Origin: Oscillospiraceae bacterium
GTDB lineage: Bacteria; Bacillota; Clostridia; Oscillospirales; Ruminococcaceae
Length of the DNA stretch: 64,000 nt
Direction: 5' to 3'
Assembly: GCA_009776305.1 (NCBI GenBank)
Contig: WRLY01000001.1
Location: forward strand, 679,497 to 743,496
Shown: piece after piece, positions 60,085 through 64,000 of the stretch
Numbering within the stretch: position 1 is the first letter of the stretch
Layout: each line of letters opens with the position of its first letter
Position numbers and translations under genes: made by a program
Notes under the pieces: model-generated
The model's input: only the letters and a program-made list of their open reading frames with translations
Database searches by the model: none
What the model was told of the DNA's origin: nothing

Positions 60085-62679
60085 CTATTTCTTTTTTGCA
60101 GTTTTTTGCAGTTTTTTCATCAATTCGTCTCCTGTCATGGGTTTTGCGAACAACCAGCCCTGAGCGTATTTCACGCCGAATTTCTTAGCCTCGTCAAGCT
60201 GTTCTTTATTTTCCACCCGCTTAACGCAAATGCCTTTCTCAATGGAAGATGCAAGCTTTGCCACCGTATCGACCCAAATCTGGTCGAAATCCCCAAAAAT
60301 ATTGGTAAAAAGACTATAATCTATTTTCACCATATCCATATAAGAGTGTTTCAGCATACGCAGTCCGGTGAAATCTGAGCCGAAACTGTCAATTGAAAGA
60401 CGAACACCGATTTGGCTTAATTTTTTAAGCACGGTTAAAACGCCGTCCTGACGCTCCGAGAAAGCTTTTTCGGGAATCTCCAGAGAAAGCGCGCTACCTT
60501 CAAGCTCTGTTTCGGCAAGCGCTTTTTCGACCATTGTTATTATTGAACCGGAGCGCAATTCCCTTGGGGTTATATTTAAGCTGACAGAAAAGTCGGGCGA
60601 GTATTCCCTCATCTTTTTGCAGAAAGCGCAGGCGTTTTTTATGACCCAGGTATCAATTACTATGTCAAGTCCCATATTTTCCGCAAGCTGAACCAACTTC
60701 GGCGTAGGAAGTACGTCCCAGTTTACAAAAACCTCGTATTGTATGTATTGACTGTCGCCTCCGTCTTCCTCCTCAACGGCGGTTATGGGTTGATATTTCA
60801 GGGAAAAGCCTTTCATGTCTTTGTTAATTGCGTCGCGCAGTTTTTGCGCGTAGCCGTAGTTTATACCCGCCTCGCTCTCGAAGTCCTGACTGTAGAATGC
60901 GTAACTGTTTGCGCCGTATTCGGTCGCTTTATATAAAGCAAGGGCGGCGGCACGGTAAATCGTATCCCTTGAAATATGCCCGCCGGGATAAAGCGTAACG
61001 CCTACCCCCGCGTCAAGGTAATGTTCGCCGCTTGTATGTTTCCACGGGTTTTTGAACCGATACAGCAAAGCCTCGACAATCTTTTTCGCGCCGGCTTCAT
61101 CGGTTTTATGAAGTAAAAACATCAGCGTATTGCCCGAAAAGCGGTAAACTGTAAGGTTTGATACCGGCATTTCGGTAACATACCGTGCTACGTCCCTAAG
61201 CATACTGTCGGTGTACTCGTGCCCGAAAAGCTCGTTAAAAGTATTCAGGTTGGTAATTTTAAGCACCGCCGCCGCGCCGCTATCTCCGGTTGCCAACTCG
61301 TTTTCAATATGTTTATCAAGCATTGCGCGATTTGGTATATCAAGGGTCGGGTCATAAAAAGCCAGTTTCAATAATTTACGGTCGGTTTCTTCTAATCTTT
61401 CGTCTGCCTGCTTTTGCAGTAAAAGCGTTGCCGTAATCTGTGAAACACTGCGTAAAACCTTGCTGTCCTGCGCTGTCGGGACATATCCGACAGCAAGAGG
61501 CGCGTATGCTATTATACCAAAACGTTTTCCGTCGCCGTTAAGGTTGGCAATTGTGCAGATTTCAGGTAAAAACTCTGCCAGCTCACTTGTACAGGAAGGA
61601 ATATATATATCGGTATAATCAAGACGCTCAACGATTTTGGAAACTTCCGAGTAGCTGAAAACAGCCGGAGCGGGGTCGGTGCAAATTGCCGAGCGCCACT
61701 CATAATGAAGCTTAACCATCTTTTCGTCAGAGCAGTCGTGATAAACGCATATACGTCTCATTCCCATGTACTCGCCCACTAATTTTATCACTGCCTCAAG
61801 CGCCTCGTTAGCGTTTTTGCGTTTAAGAATTATATTGTATACATTATTTATAAGTATTTGCTGTTCAATGTGCTCACTTAATAATTTATTTGCATGCTCG
61901 GAATTATTCATCTCGCTATACAGAACCGCGAAAGAATTGGCGATTCTCATGATTGCCTGAGACAGCACGTTTAGCAATTCGGTGTTTTTCTCAATTAAGC
62001 CAGGATTCGGAGCGGAAATTGTCCAGTTTGCGACGATTACGCGGCTGATTCTTATATCCACCCGTTTTTTATGCTTATACTTTTTATTTATAATAGCTAT
62101 ATCTTCTTCATTTTCTAAAGATGAGCAGATTAAATCCCCGCTTTCGTCGTAAATAGCCGAATAAACCCCGGCGCTTGTCAGCGGTTTTTGTATTTGTTTA
62201 AGATAGTCCTTGTCCAAAATATCAGAGAGGGTTAATTCCCTGTTTCTGATTCGCGCACTTTTTTCTTCGTCCTTTCTTTTATATTCAATCAGAACGCTGT
62301 CTTCCCACGAAAAATCAAGATTGCCCGAATAACCGGAAACGTCAAGGATAAATCCTTTAAAGTGGATTTTCCCGAACTTTTCCTTTTTCCGCTCGCACCG
62401 TATGAGAAACCAGCGGTCAACGCCGTCGGTTTTGATTCTGGTGTGGGACTGTAGTATTTTGTGACCGTTAGCTAAAACATCATCGATTTTAGCGGCTAAG
62501 AGCGGAAGGTCTTCAGCTGAAATAACGTCTTCGAGGAAAAACTTCCGGCTCTTTTTGTCCGAAATGCTTTCGTCGTAAATAGTTATAGGAAAGTTTCTCG
62601 CCATATCAATACGTATTTCGGCATACTCAATCGCGGAAAATATTTTTTGGGCGTTTTCACTTGTCACAATAGTCGCCAT
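60085..62679 (-). CDS. Degenerate GGDEF-EAL protein
   Basis: An 864-residue cytoplasmic protein: an N-terminal PAS-like region (about 1-120), a second sensor region, a GAF-like domain (about 270-440), a GGDEF-type domain (about 455-610) and an EAL-type domain (about 625-860). The GGDEF motif reads SGNTL (YRFSGNTLMF), so cyclase activity is not expected. In the EAL domain the signature is EVF (YEVFVNWD); IDSFGSDF replaces the IDDFGTG loop and VKRVEN replaces VAEGVE, losing metal or catalytic carboxylates, while LNITPREL, VKID and QGWLF remain. It may bind c-di-GMP or protein partners without turnover. CTAAGGAG lies six bases before ATG 62679. Confidence 0.85.
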   Translation of the reverse strand: MATIVTSENAQKIFSAIEYAEIRIDMARNFPITIYDESISDKKSRKFFLEDVISAEDLPLLAAKIDDVLANGHKILQSHTRIKTDGVDRWFLIRCERKKEKFGKIHFKGFILDVSGYSGNLDFSWEDSVLIEYKRKDEEKSARIRNRELTLSDILDKDYLKQIQKPLTSAGVYSAIYDESGDLICSSLENEEDIAIINKKYKHKKRVDIRISRVIVANWTISAPNPGLIEKNTELLNVLSQAIMRIANSFAVLYSEMNNSEHANKLLSEHIEQQILINNVYNIILKRKNANEALEAVIKLVGEYMGMRRICVYHDCSDEKMVKLHYEWRSAICTDPAPAVFSYSEVSKIVERLDYTDIYIPSCTSELAEFLPEICTIANLNGDGKRFGIIAYAPLAVGYVPTAQDSKVLRSVSQITATLLLQKQADERLEETDRKLLKLAFYDPTLDIPNRAMLDKHIENELATGDSGAAAVLKITNLNTFNELFGHEYTDSMLRDVARYVTEMPVSNLTVYRFSGNTLMFLLHKTDEAGAKKIVEALLYRFKNPWKHTSGEHYLDAGVGVTLYPGGHISRDTIYRAAALALYKATEYGANSYAFYSQDFESEAGINYGYAQKLRDAINKDMKGFSLKYQPITAVEEEDGGDSQYIQYEVFVNWDVLPTPKLVQLAENMGLDIVIDTWVIKNACAFCKKMREYSPDFSVSLNITPRELRSGSIITMVEKALAETELEGSALSLEIPEKAFSERQDGVLTVLKKLSQIGVRLSIDSFGSDFTGLRMLKHSYMDMVKIDYSLFTNIFGDFDQIWVDTVAKLASSIEKGICVKRVENKEQLDEAKKFGVKYAQGWLFAKPMTGDELMKKLQKTAKKK

Positions 62680-62943
62680 TTCAGCTCCTTAGGTTTTACC
62701 TTATTTAAAATATTTAATTCTTTTATACAATAATAACATATTTTTTTGACAATTACAACTATTTTTAGCAAATATATTCAATTTTTCTGTTATGATACAT
62801 ATAATAATAGCAAAATGACAAATACTATTTTATGTTTGCATAATATTTTTATGACAAATTATTGTATATGCACAAAATATTTAAATGTTTATTGTGCATA
62901 TTGCCGATTTTGCAAATCTTAGCGAATATTTGCAAAAAAGCTA
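62680..62943. other. AT-rich gap with a perfect inverted repeat
   Basis: This 264-bp gap separates the GGDEF-EAL gene from the rRNA promoter. It is strongly AT-rich, like a UP element region. It contains a perfect 10-bp inverted repeat, ATATGCACAA (62866-62875) and TTGTGCATAT (62892-62901), 42 bp upstream of the rRNA -35. I see no gene. A weak minus-strand promoter (TTGTCA at 62752-62747) may serve the GGDEF-EAL gene. Confidence 0.5.
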
Positions 62944-62972
62944 TTGACATTGCTGTTCAACGGTGGTATACT
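62944..62972 (+). promoter_or_regulatory. rRNA operon promoter
   Basis: TTGACA (62944-62949), 17 bases, TATACT (62967-62972) with TGG just before the -10 (extended). The AT-rich upstream sequence fits an rRNA promoter. Confidence 0.88.
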
Positions 62973-62979
62973 GATTAAG

Positions 62980-63356
62980 CTGTCTTACAACGACAGCGAT
63001 TTTAATCGGGAAAATCCTTTGGATATGCAGTCATGCGAAACAGCCCGATAAATCAAAGAATCGCACAGGTAAATATGCACTTGCGAAGCAAGTACGGGTT
63101 CTCTTTAAGAATCCGAGCACCTTGAAAATTGAACAATAACGAACTATAGCAAATCTTGAAGAAAGATTTGCAAACCTGAAAATTCCAAAAGAGTAGCGGC
63201 AGTTAAGGCTGTCGGTACAAAATAATTTCGGATAAGCAAACTGATTTAGGCAGTTTTTAAGAAAACTGCAAAAGTTAGCGTTTATTTGAGCAAAAGGTAA
63301 TGGCGTTGTAGGGGCAAATTTCGTGTTTGCTCGCAAACTATGACGAGATTATACAA
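62980..63356 (+). ncRNA. 16S rRNA precursor leader with boxA
   Basis: A leader of about 375 nt between promoter and 16S. It has hairpins ACTTGC/GCAAGT (63079-63093) and CAAATCTT/AAGATTTG (63151-63172), a boxA-like antitermination element GCACCTTGAAAATTGAACA at 63117-63135, and a REP-like unit at 63308-63333. Open frames on either strand here are spurious. Confidence 0.7.
63308..63333 (+). repeat. Decayed REP-like unit in the rRNA leader
   Basis: This 26-bp stretch begins GTAGGGGCAAA and ends GTGTTTGCTCG. It matches the right-hand unit at 3439-3464 (reverse complement) at about 22 of 26 positions and sits 24 bp before the 16S 5' end. Confidence 0.65.

Positions 63357-64000
<644 letters not shown>

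Noticed and set aside
63031..63336. 101-codon minus-strand frame in the rRNA leader
   Set aside because: It lies in a transcribed non-coding leader with hairpins and boxA, without a ribosome site.

Overview
The window looks like a chromosomal segment from an uncultured, flagellated, endospore-forming member of the Clostridia, most likely in or near the Oscillospiraceae/Ruminococcaceae. The evidence is an alpha/beta-type small acid-soluble spore protein, Clostridia-type gene order (plsX-rnc-radical SAM-smc-ftsY; nadD-yqeK-rsfS; Xaa-Pro peptidase-efp-CD1247-like), strong Shine-Dalgarno sites, frequent TTG/GTG starts, and a 16S rRNA 5' end with Firmicutes-like signatures. No phage, insertion sequence, CRISPR array or tRNA gene was seen.

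Layout. 1-0.4 kb: a divergent XRE regulator pair with two matched operator palindromes. 0.4-16.3 kb (+): housekeeping genes for phospholipid synthesis (plsX), RNA processing (rnc), chromosome organisation (smc), protein targeting (ftsY), nucleotide sanitation (rdgB), NAD synthesis (nadD, yqeK), ribosome silencing (rsfS), orphan sodium-pump beta and gamma subunits, rpsU, a yqeG-AP endonuclease-like-aroQ group, and peptidase-efp. 16.3-23.5 kb: an active-looking diguanylate cyclase (-), a spore protein gene (+), and a minus-strand operon degV-uvrC-(GNAT fragment)-rsmD-coaD-coiled-coil protein. 23.8-34 kb: a diaminopimelate decarboxylase, a His/Cys/Asp-rich lipoprotein, an XRE-controlled membrane/ABC-exporter operon that includes an uncatalogued 28-residue membrane peptide, a protein linked to the flagellar regulon, a MATE exporter and an M23 cell-wall peptidase. 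34-38 kb: a CofE-like protein, a PASTA pseudokinase and fused IspDF. 38.1-48.6 kb: a late flagellar cluster flgM-flgN-flgK-flgL-yviE-fliW-csrA-fliD-fliS-fliT-like. 48.6-60 kb: tRNA modification and CCA addition, a striking Gly-Ser-Tyr repeat protein, pyrG, ppk, polA, rimI. 60-64 kb: a degenerate GGDEF-EAL protein (-), then an rRNA promoter, leader and the first ~644 nt of 16S rRNA, which runs off the end.

How the parts connect. The flagellar block has its own checkpoint logic: FlgM (anti-sigma-28), and FliW-CsrA (post-transcriptional control of flagellin). Two sigma-28-like promoters share unusual sequence: one drives flgM and the other drives an isolated gene at 29571, which ties that gene to motility. 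A canonical diguanylate cyclase and a degenerate GGDEF-EAL protein add a c-di-GMP layer.

The most unusual items are the Gly-Ser-Tyr pentad-repeat protein (50891-51829), the PASTA pseudokinase lacking every key catalytic residue (35021-36880), the micropeptide inside the ABC exporter operon (28033-28119), the 164-nt helix-6/V1 expansion in 16S rRNA, the in-frame 18-bp repeats at the start of plsX, and a small family of REP-like hairpins, one of which sits in the rRNA leader.
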